NCBI GenBank assembly: GCA_965260935.1
Contig: OZ253374.1
Span: 3,162,001-3,226,000 of the forward strand
Direction of reading: 5' to 3'
Length of the DNA stretch: 64,000 bases
DNA from: JBBROS01 sp965260935
Lineage (GTDB): Bacteria > Pseudomonadota > Alphaproteobacteria > Acetobacterales > Acetobacteraceae
Below are positions 1 to 8,636 of this stretch, one piece after another (positions within the stretch are counted from its first letter, which is position 1; the number at the start of each line of letters is the position of its first letter). Both the position numbers and the translations under genes were made by a program. A model generated the notes under the pieces. It searched no databases. It saw only the letters and a program-made list of their open reading frames with translations, and was not told the origin of the DNA.

Positions 1-612
1 CACCAACTGCACGACGCCGGCGGGAAGCCCGGCATCGACGTAGCAGCGGACCAGCTCCATGCAGGAGGCCGGCGTCTCCTCCGGGCCCTTGACGATGATG
101 GAGCAGCCGGCGGCGAGCGCGATGGCGATCTTGCGGTTGGCCTGGTTGATCGGGAAGTTCCACGGCGTGAAGGCGGCGACCGGGCCGACCGGCTCGCGCA
201 GGGAAAGCTGGTAGACGCCGTCGGAGCGGGCAGGAATCACCCGGCCGTACGTGCGCCTAGCCTCCTCGGCGAACCAATCGATGATGTCTGCGCTGGCCAG
301 GGCCTCGATCTTCGCCTCGCCGACCGGCTTGCCCTGCTCGAGCGTCATCAGTTGGGCGATGTCTCCGGCCCGCTCGCGCAGCAGGCCGGCCGCCTTGCGC
401 ATCAGCTTGCTGCGGTCGAAGGCCGAGACCCGGCGCCAGGTCTCGAAGCCCTTGGCCGTCGCGTCCAGCGCGCGGTCGAGGTCGGCGACGCCAGCGTGGG
501 CGAGCAGGCCGTTCACCTCGCCGGTGGCCGGGTTCATGACTTCGAGCGTTTTGCCGGATTGGGCGCCGGTCCATTCGCCGTCGATGTGCAGTTGGACGTT
601 CGGATAGGTCAT
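1..612 (-). CDS. NAD(P)-dependent aldehyde dehydrogenase (N-terminal part, runs off window)
   Basis: Partial gene: about 204 N-terminal residues are present and the 3' part lies left of the window. The ATG at 612 opens a protein beginning MTYPNVQLHIDGEW, typical of the succinate-semialdehyde/betaine-aldehyde dehydrogenase branch. The conserved Rossmann-region block TPWNFPINQANRKIAIALA is visible near residue 155, followed by GCSIIVKGPEETP. The catalytic Cys and Glu fall outside the window, so substrate cannot be judged. Family members oxidise an aldehyde to a carboxylate with NAD(P). It is divergent from the aminotransferase that starts at 689; the two share a 76-base gap that must hold both promoters. 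Their functional pairing (amine to aldehyde to acid) is only inference. Confidence 0.88.
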   Translation of the reverse strand, partial: MTYPNVQLHIDGEWTGAQSGKTLEVMNPATGEVNGLLAHAGVADLDRALDATAKGFETWRRVSAFDRSKLMRKAAGLLRERAGDIAQLMTLEQGKPVGEAKIEALASADIIDWFAEEARRTYGRVIPARSDGVYQLSLREPVGPVAAFTPWNFPINQANRKIAIALAAGCSIIVKGPEETPASCMELVRCYVDAGLPAGVVQLV

Positions 613-688
613 CGTTCTTCCCTTTCTTGCGTTGAGGCCATATTGCGCCGCGCCGGCCGCCTGGTCGAGACACAGCCGAGGACACTAC

Positions 689-1864
689 ATGATCGCCATC
701 AACCCGCTGCTCGCAGCGGTCGAGACGCCGCCGATCCCCGAGGCGCACGCCTGGGCGGCGCGGTATGACGGGCGGCGGGGGCCGTTGCTGGATTTATGCC
801 AAGCGGTGCCGGGGTACCCGCCGCATCCGGGGCTCCTGGAGCACGCGGCGGCGGCGGCGCGCGACGCGGCCAATGCGCGGTACGGGCTGATCGACGGCGA
901 CCTGGCCTTGCGGGAGGCCTATGCGGCGCACGTCTCCGCGGCGTATGGCGGCACGGTCGGGCCGGAGCAGGCGGCGATCACGGCCGGGTGCAACCAGGCG
1001 TTCGTCGCGACGCTGATGACCCTGGCGCAGCGGGGCGACAACGTGCTGCTGCCGGTTCCCTGGTTCTGGAACCACCAGCAAAGCTGCACGATGCTAGGCA
1101 TCGAGCCGCGGCCCCTGCCCTGCCGCGCCGCGGACGGCTTCGTGCCGGATGCCGACAAGGCCGCCGCGCTGATCGACGCGCGGACACGGGCGATTGTCCT
1201 GATCACGCCGAACAACCCGACGGGCGCAGTCTATCCGCCGGCAATGATCGAGCGGTTCGAGGCGCTGTGCCGGTCGCGCGGGATCGCCTTGATCCTGGAC
1301 GAGACCTACCGGGATTTCCTGCCGACCGGGCAGGAGCGGGCGCATGGGCTGTTCACGCGGGCGGATTGGGCCGGGTCCGTGGTGCAGCTTTATAGTTTCA
1401 GCAAGGCGTATTGCGTGCCGGGGCATCGGGTGGGGGCGATGATCGCCGATGCGGGGGTGATCGCGCAGGCGGCGAAGGTGCTGGATTGCCTGCATATCTG
1501 CCCCCAGCGGGGGGCGCAGGCGGCGTTGACTTGGGCAATCCCGGCCTTGCCTGAGTGGCGGGCGGAGAACCGGGCGCGGATCAACCGGCGGGCGGAGGCG
1601 GTCCGGGACGGGTTTCACCGGCTGCCAGGATGGCGGATGGAGTCGCTGGGGGCTTACTTCGCCTACGTGCGGCACCCGTTCGAAGGGGTGGCGGCGGCGC
1701 GGGTTGCCGAGCGGATGGCGGTCGAGGCCGGGGCCGTTTGCCTGCCCGGCAGCGCCTTCGGGCCGGGGCAAGAGGGGCATGTGCGGCTGGCGTTTGCCAA
1801 TCTGGCGCGGGAGGACATTGCCGGCCTGATCGGTCGGATCAGCTCAATGCGGCCGTTCCCGTGA
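689..1864 (+). CDS. Class I/II PLP-dependent aminotransferase
   Basis: A 391-residue fold-type I aminotransferase. The ATG at 689 is preferred over an upstream in-frame start at 632 because it is preceded by GAGGAC at SD spacing and the extra residues look non-conserved. Visible motifs: ITPNNPTGAVYPP (substrate/PLP binding), LDETYRDF (Asp contacting the PLP pyridine nitrogen) and SFSKAYCVPGHRVG, where K239 is the likely Schiff-base lysine. The length is normal. It probably transfers an amino group between an amino acid and a 2-oxo acid; the specific substrate cannot be read. The last 26 bases overlap the 3' end of recQ on the opposite strand. Confidence 0.88.
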   Translation: MIAINPLLAAVETPPIPEAHAWAARYDGRRGPLLDLCQAVPGYPPHPGLLEHAAAAARDAANARYGLIDGDLALREAYAAHVSAAYGGTVGPEQAAITAGCNQAFVATLMTLAQRGDNVLLPVPWFWNHQQSCTMLGIEPRPLPCRAADGFVPDADKAAALIDARTRAIVLITPNNPTGAVYPPAMIERFEALCRSRGIALILDETYRDFLPTGQERAHGLFTRADWAGSVVQLYSFSKAYCVPGHRVGAMIADAGVIAQAAKVLDCLHICPQRGAQAALTWAIPALPEWRAENRARINRRAEAVRDGFHRLPGWRMESLGAYFAYVRHPFEGVAAARVAERMAVEAGAVCLPGSAFGPGQEGHVRLAFANLAREDIAGLIGRISSMRPFP

Positions 1865-3647
1865 CGATCCCGAGCACGCCCTCCCCGTACCGTTCCAGCT
1901 TCGACGCCCCCACGCCGCGAATGCCGCCAAGCTGCGTCAGCGTCGTGGGGCGGGCGGCCACGATGTCCCGCAGCACGCTGTCGTGGAAAATCACGTAGGG
2001 CGGCACGCCTTGCTGCTTCGCCTCCTTTGCCCGCCACTGTCGCAGGGCTTCGAAGGCCGGGTCGTCGGCCGCCACGGCAACGGTCTCGGCCGGCCGGTCG
2101 CGCCGCGCCCTGCCCCGCTCGCGCGGCGGCCGCGCCGCAGGCTCCGGCTCGTCGCGCAGCATCACCGTCTGCTCGCTGCGCAGGATCGGCCGGGCGGCAT
2201 CCGGCACCAGCACGAGGCTGGCGAACTCCCCGCTCTCGGTCCGCAGCGCGCCGCGGGCGATCAACTGCCGGATCACCCCGCGCCAGAACCCCGCCGGACG
2301 GTCCGCGCCCACGCCGTAGGTCGGCAGCCGGTCGTGGCCGTGCTTCTTGACCATCGGCGTTTCCTGGCCGCGGAGCACGCTGATGACGTGCATCGCCCCG
2401 AACAACTGCCCGGTGCGGTAGATGGCCGAGAGCACCTTCTGCGCCGCCACCGTGCCGTCGACCAAGGCCACCGGGTTGCGGCAATTGTCGCAATGGCCGC
2501 AATCCGCGCCGAGGTCCTCGCCGAAGCAGGCCAGCAGCGAGCGCGTGCGGCAGCCCGTCGTTTCGGTGAACTGGATCATCGCCTCCAGGCGCTCGCGCAT
2601 CACCCGCTTCTGCGCCTCGGGAGCGACGGACTGCGCCAGCCAGTGCCGGGCGCGGGCGATGTCCTCGCCGCCGTAGAGCAGCAGCGTGTCCGCCCGCTCG
2701 CCGTCGCGTCCGGCGCGCCCGATCTGCTGGTAGAACGCCTCCGGGCTGTCCGGCATGTCCAGGTGGGCGACGAAGCGCACGTCCGGGCGGTCGATTCCCA
2801 TGCCGAAAGCGATGGTCGCCACCATCACCACCGGCTCGCCGCTGCGGAACCGGGTCAGCGCCACCCGTTTCTCCGCCGGCGACAGCCCGGCATGGAACGG
2901 CGCCGCGGCGACCGACCGCTCCTGCAGTCGCTGGGCGATGCGCTCGGTCTTGTTGCGGCTGCCGCAGTAGACGATGCCGGCCTGGCTCCGGTGCTTGCCG
3001 AGCAGCTCCAGCAGCTCCGCCGTCTCGCCCACCTTTGCCCGCGCGGCGATATGGAGGTTCGGGCGGTGGAAGCTGGCGGTGAACACCTCGGCCTCGGGCA
3101 TGTCGAGGGCCGAGAGGATGTCGGCGCGCGTGCGCGGGTCGGCCGTCGCGGTGAGGGCGATGCGGGGCACGCCCGGGAACCGCTCGGCGAGCTGGGCCAG
3201 GCCGCGGTATTCCGGGCGGAACTCGTGGCCCCAGGCGCTGACGCAATGCGCCTCGTCGATGGCGATCAGCGCGATCATGCGCCGCCGCAGCCGCTCGAGC
3301 GTGCCGGGCATCAGCAGCCGTTCCGGCGACAGATAGACCATGTCCAGCGACCCGGCTTCCAGCGCCGCCGCCGTCGCCCGCGCCTCGTCCGGATCAATTT
3401 CCGAATGCAGCGCCGCGACCGCGACGCCGAGCTGGCGCAAGGCCGCGACCTGATCGTCCATCAGCGCGATCAGCGGCGAGACGATGATGGCCGTGCCAGG
3501 GCGGCACAGCGCCGGGATCTGGTAGCATAGGCTCTTGCCGCCCCCGGTCGGCATCAGCACAAGCGCGTCGCCGCCGGCCATAACCCGATCAATCGCGGCG
3601 GCCTGCAGGCCGCGAAACTCAGGGTAGCCGAAAACGCGGCGCAGCAC
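1839..3647 (-). CDS. recQ: ATP-dependent DNA helicase RecQ
   Basis: A 602-residue RecQ, full length for the family. It has Walker A MPTGGGKSLCYQIP near residue 33, a DEAH box (AIDEAHCVSAWGHEF), motif VI QQIGRAGRDG, a RecQ zinc-binding region (CRTRSLLACFGED..CGHCDNC) and a C-terminal HRDC-like domain ending in a LGGIRGVGASKLERYG helix-hairpin-helix-like stretch. It unwinds DNA 3' to 5' in recombination and fork repair. The start used is the GTG at 3647. No ATG lies between it and the upstream stop nine codons away, so a non-standard start slightly upstream cannot be excluded. It lies 24 bases downstream of the OmpA-like lipoprotein gene on the same strand. Confidence 0.95.
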   Translation of the reverse strand: MLRRVFGYPEFRGLQAAAIDRVMAGGDALVLMPTGGGKSLCYQIPALCRPGTAIIVSPLIALMDDQVAALRQLGVAVAALHSEIDPDEARATAAALEAGSLDMVYLSPERLLMPGTLERLRRRMIALIAIDEAHCVSAWGHEFRPEYRGLAQLAERFPGVPRIALTATADPRTRADILSALDMPEAEVFTASFHRPNLHIAARAKVGETAELLELLGKHRSQAGIVYCGSRNKTERIAQRLQERSVAAAPFHAGLSPAEKRVALTRFRSGEPVVMVATIAFGMGIDRPDVRFVAHLDMPDSPEAFYQQIGRAGRDGERADTLLLYGGEDIARARHWLAQSVAPEAQKRVMRERLEAMIQFTETTGCRTRSLLACFGEDLGADCGHCDNCRNPVALVDGTVAAQKVLSAIYRTGQLFGAMHVISVLRGQETPMVKKHGHDRLPTYGVGADRPAGFWRGVIRQLIARGALRTESGEFASLVLVPDAARPILRSEQTVMLRDEPEPAARPPRERGRARRDRPAETVAVAADDPAFEALRQWRAKEAKQQGVPPYVIFHDSVLRDIVAARPTTLTQLGGIRGVGASKLERYGEGVLGIVTGTAALS

Positions 3648-3671
3648 GTCCTGCGGAGCGGCAGGCAGGAT

Positions 3672-4058
3672 TCAGCTCCCCAGCCGCAGCTCCACCCGGC
3701 GGTCCTCGATGCCCGGATCGCCCTCGGTCATGTCGCGCGGCTGCTGCTCGATGCGGCTTGGGCGGATGCCTTGCGCGATCAGCGCGTCGGTGACGACCTG
3801 CGCGCGAAGCTGGGCCATTGCCTTGCTCGCCTCGGGCGAGCCCATCCCGCCGGAGTAGCCGGCAACGATGACCGAGCGGCGGCGGGCTGCCTGCGCATCG
3901 GCGGCGAAATCGGCGATGACCTTCCGCGCCGTATCGTCGAGCGCCACGGAACCCGGGTTGAAGAACAGCACGGAGCGAGGCGGCGCGTCCACCGGCTGCT
4001 TCGCGCAGGCGCTGATGACGAGCAAGGGCGCCGCGAGACATAGGCCGCGCCGGGACAT
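3672..4058 (-). CDS. OmpA-family small lipoprotein
   Basis: A 128-residue exported lipoprotein. The N-terminus MSRRGLCLAAPLLVISACAK is a signal peptide ending in lipobox ISAC, with Cys the predicted acylation site. The remainder resembles a compact OmpA C-terminal (peptidoglycan-binding) domain: VLFFNPGSVALDDTARKVI, then VIVAGYSGGMGSPEASKAMAQLRAQVV and a final DRRVELRL. An in-frame GTG at 4085 has a better SD (GGAG, 7-base spacing) and would add nine residues before the signal peptide; the ATG at 4058 gives a more usual signal sequence. It probably anchors to the outer membrane and touches peptidoglycan. Its specific role is unknown. Confidence 0.75.
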   Translation of the reverse strand: MSRRGLCLAAPLLVISACAKQPVDAPPRSVLFFNPGSVALDDTARKVIADFAADAQAARRRSVIVAGYSGGMGSPEASKAMAQLRAQVVTDALIAQGIRPSRIEQQPRDMTEGDPGIEDRRVELRLGS

Positions 4059-4150
4059 TCGCGAGGAAAAGGCCGAATCAGGCACGAGCACGCTCCGAAT
4101 TGGTCAAGGGCGGACGATTGTTCGTTTACGGCGTCGGCGTCAACGCCATT

Positions 4151-5764
4151 TTACCGTGCCGCGGCCACGGCCCGCCCGCCGCTCAGACGCCAAATCCGGT
4201 CGAGCCGCTCGACGCCCAGCAGGCGATGCACGATCAAGATAACGGTCCGGCCCGGCGCCGCGTCGTTCAGCGTGGCGAAGAACGCGCGTTCCGCCGCGTC
4301 GTCGAGCCCCGTTGCCGGCTCGTCCAGGATCAGGACCGGCGCTTCGGACACGAGCGCCCGCGCCAAGGCCACCCGGCGCTGCTGCCCGCCGGACAACCCG
4401 GCTCCCGCCTCGCCGATCCAAGTGTCAAGCCCGTCCGGCAACGCCCGGATCACCTCGCCAAGCCCGGCCTGCGCCAGCGCGCGCCACAAAGCGGCATCGT
4501 CGGCGTCCGGGCGGCCCAGCAGCAGGTTGGCGCGTACGGTGTCGGCGAACACGTGGGTGGATTGGCTGAGCCAAGCCATGCGGGACCGGACATCGGCCGC
4601 GTTAAGCCGGGCAAGGTCGATGCCGCCGAGCAATACCCGCCCTTCCGCCGGACTCGCGACCTTCAGGGCCAGCGCGGCCAGCGTGGACTTGCCTGCGCCC
4701 GACGGACCCAGGATCGCGATCCGACTGCCGGCTGGGATGTCGAGGTTCAGGCCGTCGAGCACGGGCGCGCGACCGGGCCAGGCGAACCGCACCTGCTCGA
4801 ACCGCAGCGCGTTGCCTGCCGGAAGCGGGACGGGTCTGGCCGGTTCGCTCGGGACGGCGTCAGTTCGCGCCGCATCGAGCACCCGGGCGGCGGCGGCGCT
4901 CGCGTGCCCGGCCAAGGCGCCGGCGCGGGGCATAACCGCGGCGGCCTCGAACGCCGCCAAGGTCAGCAGGACGGCGGGAAGCAGCATTCCGTGCGGGAAC
5001 GCCGAGACGATGACGAGCAGCAAGGCGGCCTGGGCGCAAAGACCGGCGCCCGCCTGGGCCCAGGCGGCGCGGCGCGCGATGGTGCGCTGGGTTGCCAGCA
5101 CCGAGGCCTCGCGCGACTGGATCTGCGCCAGCATACGGCCCTCGTTGCCGAAGGCACGCACCTCGCGCATCCCGCCAAGCATATCGACCGCCGCGACGCG
5201 TAGCCCGGATGCCGCCGCACTCAGCCGCCCGCCCTCGGCCAAGGTCGCCCGCGCGGCGATCCACGGGATGACCAGGGCGGCGATGGCGAACAGGACGCAG
5301 ACGCCAAGCGCCAGGAGCGGGTCGGACGCCCCCAGCAGCGCCAGCAGCAAGGGCAGCAGCACGCAGGCCGCGACCAGGGGGATGATGATGCGGAGGTAAA
5401 GCCCGTCGAGCGCATCGACGTCGCCCACGAGGCGGTTCAGCGCGTCGCCCCGGCGCAGGAAGCCGAGCCCGCCCGCCGAGCGCCGCGCCAGGCCGCGGAA
5501 CATCCAGACGCGCAGCGCGGCGAGCGCCTGGAACGTCGCGCGATGCGTCGCCAGCCGCTCCCCGTAGCGCAACACCACCCGGCCCGCGCCGAACCCGCGC
5601 AGCGCGATCAGCAGCAGCGCGCCCCCGGCCGCGGCAGCCGTGGACCCGGCGGCAAAGGCCAGCCCGGCCAGCGCCAGCACCGACAAGACAGTGACGCCGA
5701 CGCCGAGCAGCAAAGCCGGCGACTGGCCACGCCAAAGCTGCAGCACGCGCAGCAGCGGCGTCAT
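4151..5764 (-). CDS. cydC: Thiol reductant ABC exporter subunit CydC
   Basis: A 537-residue fused permease-ATPase half-transporter. The N-terminal ~300 residues hold about six hydrophobic segments. The C-terminal ATPase has Walker A GPSGAGKSTLAALA, signature LSGGQQRRVALARAL and Walker B LILDEPATGLDD. With CydD it forms the heterodimer that exports cysteine/glutathione (and binds heme) for periplasmic redox balance and cytochrome bd assembly. Its ATG overlaps the cydD stop codon (ATGA at 5761-5764), showing translational coupling. Assignment as CydC rests on position second after cydD and on the ATPase sequence. No cydAB genes are in the window. Confidence 0.88.
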   Translation of the reverse strand: MTPLLRVLQLWRGQSPALLLGVGVTVLSVLALAGLAFAAGSTAAAAGGALLLIALRGFGAGRVVLRYGERLATHRATFQALAALRVWMFRGLARRSAGGLGFLRRGDALNRLVGDVDALDGLYLRIIIPLVAACVLLPLLLALLGASDPLLALGVCVLFAIAALVIPWIAARATLAEGGRLSAAASGLRVAAVDMLGGMREVRAFGNEGRMLAQIQSREASVLATQRTIARRAAWAQAGAGLCAQAALLLVIVSAFPHGMLLPAVLLTLAAFEAAAVMPRAGALAGHASAAAARVLDAARTDAVPSEPARPVPLPAGNALRFEQVRFAWPGRAPVLDGLNLDIPAGSRIAILGPSGAGKSTLAALALKVASPAEGRVLLGGIDLARLNAADVRSRMAWLSQSTHVFADTVRANLLLGRPDADDAALWRALAQAGLGEVIRALPDGLDTWIGEAGAGLSGGQQRRVALARALVSEAPVLILDEPATGLDDAAERAFFATLNDAAPGRTVILIVHRLLGVERLDRIWRLSGGRAVAAAR

Positions 5765-7431
5765 GCGACCCCCTGGATGGCGTCGGCATGACCGGGTTCG
5801 AGCATGATGCGCCGCCCGCCGAACGCCATCGCGGCGCTGGAATGGGCGGCCATGATGACGGTGCGCCCGGTCGCGAGCCGGCGCAGGCTTTCAAGCACGT
5901 CGGCCTCGGTTGCCGGGTCGAGATGCGCGGTCGGCTCGTCGAGCAGCAGCAGCGGGGCGTTGCGGAGAAAGGCGCGGGCGATCGCCACCCGCTGCGCCTG
6001 GCCGCCGGAAAGCCCGTAGCCGCCCTCTCCGATCGGCGTGTCCAACCCCTGCGGCAAGGCGGCGGCGACCTTCACCAGCCCGGCCGCCCGGGCAGCGTTC
6101 TCCACCGCCTCGTCGTCCGCGTCCTCGCGCCCGAAGCGGATATTCTCGCGGATGCTGCCGGCGAACAGCACCGGGCGCTGGCCGATCCAGGCCGTCATGC
6201 GCGACAAGGCCTGCGGCGTGATGGCGGCGAGCTCGGCGCCGTTGATCGCGATCCGGCCCGATTGCGGGGCGATGAAGCCGAGCAGCAGCTCCAGCACCGT
6301 CGATTTCCCTGCGCCCGACGGCCCGACCAGCACGGCGGTCTCGTTCGCGGGCACGCGGAAGCTCAACCCGTCAAGCACGCGCCCCCGCGACGGGTCCCAG
6401 CTATAGCTCACCTGGTCGAACGAGACGGTGACCCCGGACGCGGCGACGGTGCGGACCGCGGGCGCGGGGAGCGCTGGCGGCGCGGGCGGCAGGGCGCTGA
6501 AGGTTTCGGCGGCCGTTGTTGCGTGCAGCCGGTCCTGATAGGCCGCCGCGAACGCGCGCAAGGGGGCGAAGAACTCGGCCACCAGCACGATGCCGAACAC
6601 GGCAACGACCGGCTGCAAAATCCCCGCGCGCCAATCCAGCCCGGCGCGGACCGCGAGAATGATCAGCACGGCGGCCGCGGCGGCATCGAGGAAGGCGGAC
6701 GAAAGGAACGCCACGCGCAGCACGCGCATGGTCCGCCGGCTGAGCTCGCTGGCCGTGTCCTCCAGCTTGCGGGCCTCCGCCTCGGCTTGTCCGGCCAGGA
6801 CGATGGTCGCCATGCCGCGCACCCGGTCGAGGAAGCGGGTCTGCAGCCTGGCCATGGCGGTGAACTGCTTGTGGGATGCCGCGGCGGCGCCAATGCCGGC
6901 GATGGCCATGCCGACCGGCACAAGCACGCCGCCCGCCGCCATGATCGCCGCCGCCGCCGGATCTGCCATGAGGACCGCCAGCGCCACGAGCACGGGCGCC
7001 GCCCAGGCGAGCGTCGCGGCCGGGAGCCAACGCGAGAAGTAACCGTCGAGCGCGTCAACCTGGTCCACCGCCGCGGCAACCTCGGCCCCCGCCGGCCCAA
7101 CGCCGTGCGGCCCGGCCGTGAACGCCGACACCAGGTAGTTCGTGCGCAGCCTGCGCCGGGCCGCAGCCCCGGCCTCGAACGCGCGCGAGTCTGCCGCCAG
7201 GCCCAATCCGGCGCGCAGCAGCGCCATCGCCGCGAACAGCGCCGCCCAAAGGACGGGGTCCTGAACGCCGCCGCCGAACAAGGCCGGGCCGACGAACTGG
7301 GCGATGCACCACGCCTGCACGACCGCCGCGGCGGCGCCTGCCAGACCCAGCGCCACGATCGGCCTTGTAGACCGGCGCGCAAGAACGGATTGCTGACGCA
7401 GCCATGCGGCGCCCGGCTTCGCGGCTTTCAT
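5761..7431 (-). CDS. cydD: Thiol reductant ABC exporter subunit CydD
   Basis: A 556-residue half-transporter. The ATG at 7431 (MKAAKPGAAWLRQQSVLARR) was chosen because an upstream in-frame extension would run into the preceding M20 gene and looks non-coding. The membrane domain spans residues ~20-310. The ATPase carries VGPSGAGKSTVLELLLGF, LSGGQAQRVAIARAF and LLLDEPTAHLD. It partners CydC in the inner membrane to export reduced thiols to the periplasm. It starts 13 bases after the M20 amidohydrolase stop, so all three may be co-transcribed, although the amidohydrolase has no known link to CydDC. Confidence 0.88.
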   Translation of the reverse strand: MKAAKPGAAWLRQQSVLARRSTRPIVALGLAGAAAAVVQAWCIAQFVGPALFGGGVQDPVLWAALFAAMALLRAGLGLAADSRAFEAGAAARRRLRTNYLVSAFTAGPHGVGPAGAEVAAAVDQVDALDGYFSRWLPAATLAWAAPVLVALAVLMADPAAAAIMAAGGVLVPVGMAIAGIGAAAASHKQFTAMARLQTRFLDRVRGMATIVLAGQAEAEARKLEDTASELSRRTMRVLRVAFLSSAFLDAAAAAVLIILAVRAGLDWRAGILQPVVAVFGIVLVAEFFAPLRAFAAAYQDRLHATTAAETFSALPPAPPALPAPAVRTVAASGVTVSFDQVSYSWDPSRGRVLDGLSFRVPANETAVLVGPSGAGKSTVLELLLGFIAPQSGRIAINGAELAAITPQALSRMTAWIGQRPVLFAGSIRENIRFGREDADDEAVENAARAAGLVKVAAALPQGLDTPIGEGGYGLSGGQAQRVAIARAFLRNAPLLLLDEPTAHLDPATEADVLESLRRLATGRTVIMAAHSSAAMAFGGRRIMLEPGHADAIQGVA

Positions 7432-7444
7432 TCGTCCAGAACGC

Positions 7445-8590
7445 CTATTGCTGCAGCGCCTGCCGGGCCACCCCTGCGAGCCAGTTGGCGGCGGTTGGCA
7501 GGATCGCGTCGTTGTAATCGTAGTCGGGGCTGTGCAGCTCGGCGCCCGCCCGGGCCGGCCCGTTGCCGATCCAGGCGAACGCCCCTGGCCGCTGCTCCAG
7601 ATACCAGCCGAAATCTTCCCCCGCCATGCTCGGCGGCAGGTCGCGGCGGAGCGGCGTGCCGATCGCTCCGGCCGCCGCCGCCGCCAAATCGGCTTCCGGC
7701 AGGCTGTTCGTGGTGCAGCATACGCCGGGCACGACTTCAACGCCGACCGAAACGCCGAAGGTCTGGCCGATGCCGGCCGCGATGCGCCGGATCGACGCCT
7801 CCACCTGGTCGTGGACCTCCGCCTTATGGGTGCGGAACGTGCCGAGCATCGTCGCCCGGGTCGGGATTTGGTTGGCTGCGACCCCGGCGTTCATCATGCA
7901 GATGGATACGACGGCCGACTCCAACGGGTCAACGTCGCGGGAAACGACCGATTGCAATGCAACCAGCAAATGTCCCGCCGCGAGCATCGGATCGCGGGTC
8001 AGATGCGGCATGGCGGCATGGCCGGCACGCCCGTCGATCACGAGTTCCAGCTTCGCCCCAGCCGCCATGACGGGGCCGTCGTGCACCGCCACGACGCCGG
8101 CCTCCACGCCGGGCATGTTGTGGTAGCCGAAGATGCGCTCCATCGGGAACCGCTCGAACAGGCCGTCGGCCAGCATGGCCTTGGCGCCGCCGTAGCCTTC
8201 CTCGGCCGGCTGGAACACGAGGTGGACCGTGCCACGCCACGACGCGTCGCGGGCCAGCAACGCCGCCGCGCCGAGCAGGCTGGCGGTATGGCCATCGTGG
8301 CCGCAGGCGTGCATGACGCCCGGCGTCCGGCTCGCGTAAGGCAGGCCAGTGCTCTCGGTGATCGGCAGCGCATCCATGTCGGCGCGCAGGCCGACGCTGC
8401 GGTTCGACTGCCCCCGGGCCAGGGTGGCGACCACGCCATGGCCGCCGACGCCCGTGGTGAACGGGATGCCCAGCTCCTGCAACGTCCGGGCGACGAAGGC
8501 CGCTGTTTCGCGCTCGTGCAACGACACTTCCGGATGTTCGTGGAGATGACGGCGCCAAGCGGTCATCTGTTCCTGCAGCGCAGTGTCCAT
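7445..8590 (-). CDS. M20 family metallo-amidohydrolase (hippurate/N-acyl amino acid hydrolase type)
   Basis: A 381-residue M20D-type peptidase/amidohydrolase. The start is the ATG at 8590 (MDTALQEQMTAWRRHLHEHPEVS); a longer in-frame ORF upstream overlaps the kinase gene and is non-conserved. Metal-binding motifs: HACGHDGHTASLLG (residues ~94-107), RADMDALPI and VFQPAEEGYGGAKAM, plus a late EDFGWYLE. Members hydrolyse N-acylated amino acids, hippurate or indole-amino acid conjugates in the cytoplasm using two divalent metals; exact substrate unknown. It sits just upstream of cydD on the same strand. Confidence 0.88.
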   Translation of the reverse strand: MDTALQEQMTAWRRHLHEHPEVSLHERETAAFVARTLQELGIPFTTGVGGHGVVATLARGQSNRSVGLRADMDALPITESTGLPYASRTPGVMHACGHDGHTASLLGAAALLARDASWRGTVHLVFQPAEEGYGGAKAMLADGLFERFPMERIFGYHNMPGVEAGVVAVHDGPVMAAGAKLELVIDGRAGHAAMPHLTRDPMLAAGHLLVALQSVVSRDVDPLESAVVSICMMNAGVAANQIPTRATMLGTFRTHKAEVHDQVEASIRRIAAGIGQTFGVSVGVEVVPGVCCTTNSLPEADLAAAAAGAIGTPLRRDLPPSMAGEDFGWYLEQRPGAFAWIGNGPARAGAELHSPDYDYNDAILPTAANWLAGVARQALQQ

Positions 8591-8636
8591 GTCGGCCTCC
8601 GCCCTTGATCTGGCGCGTGGCGGGAATTTACGCAAG

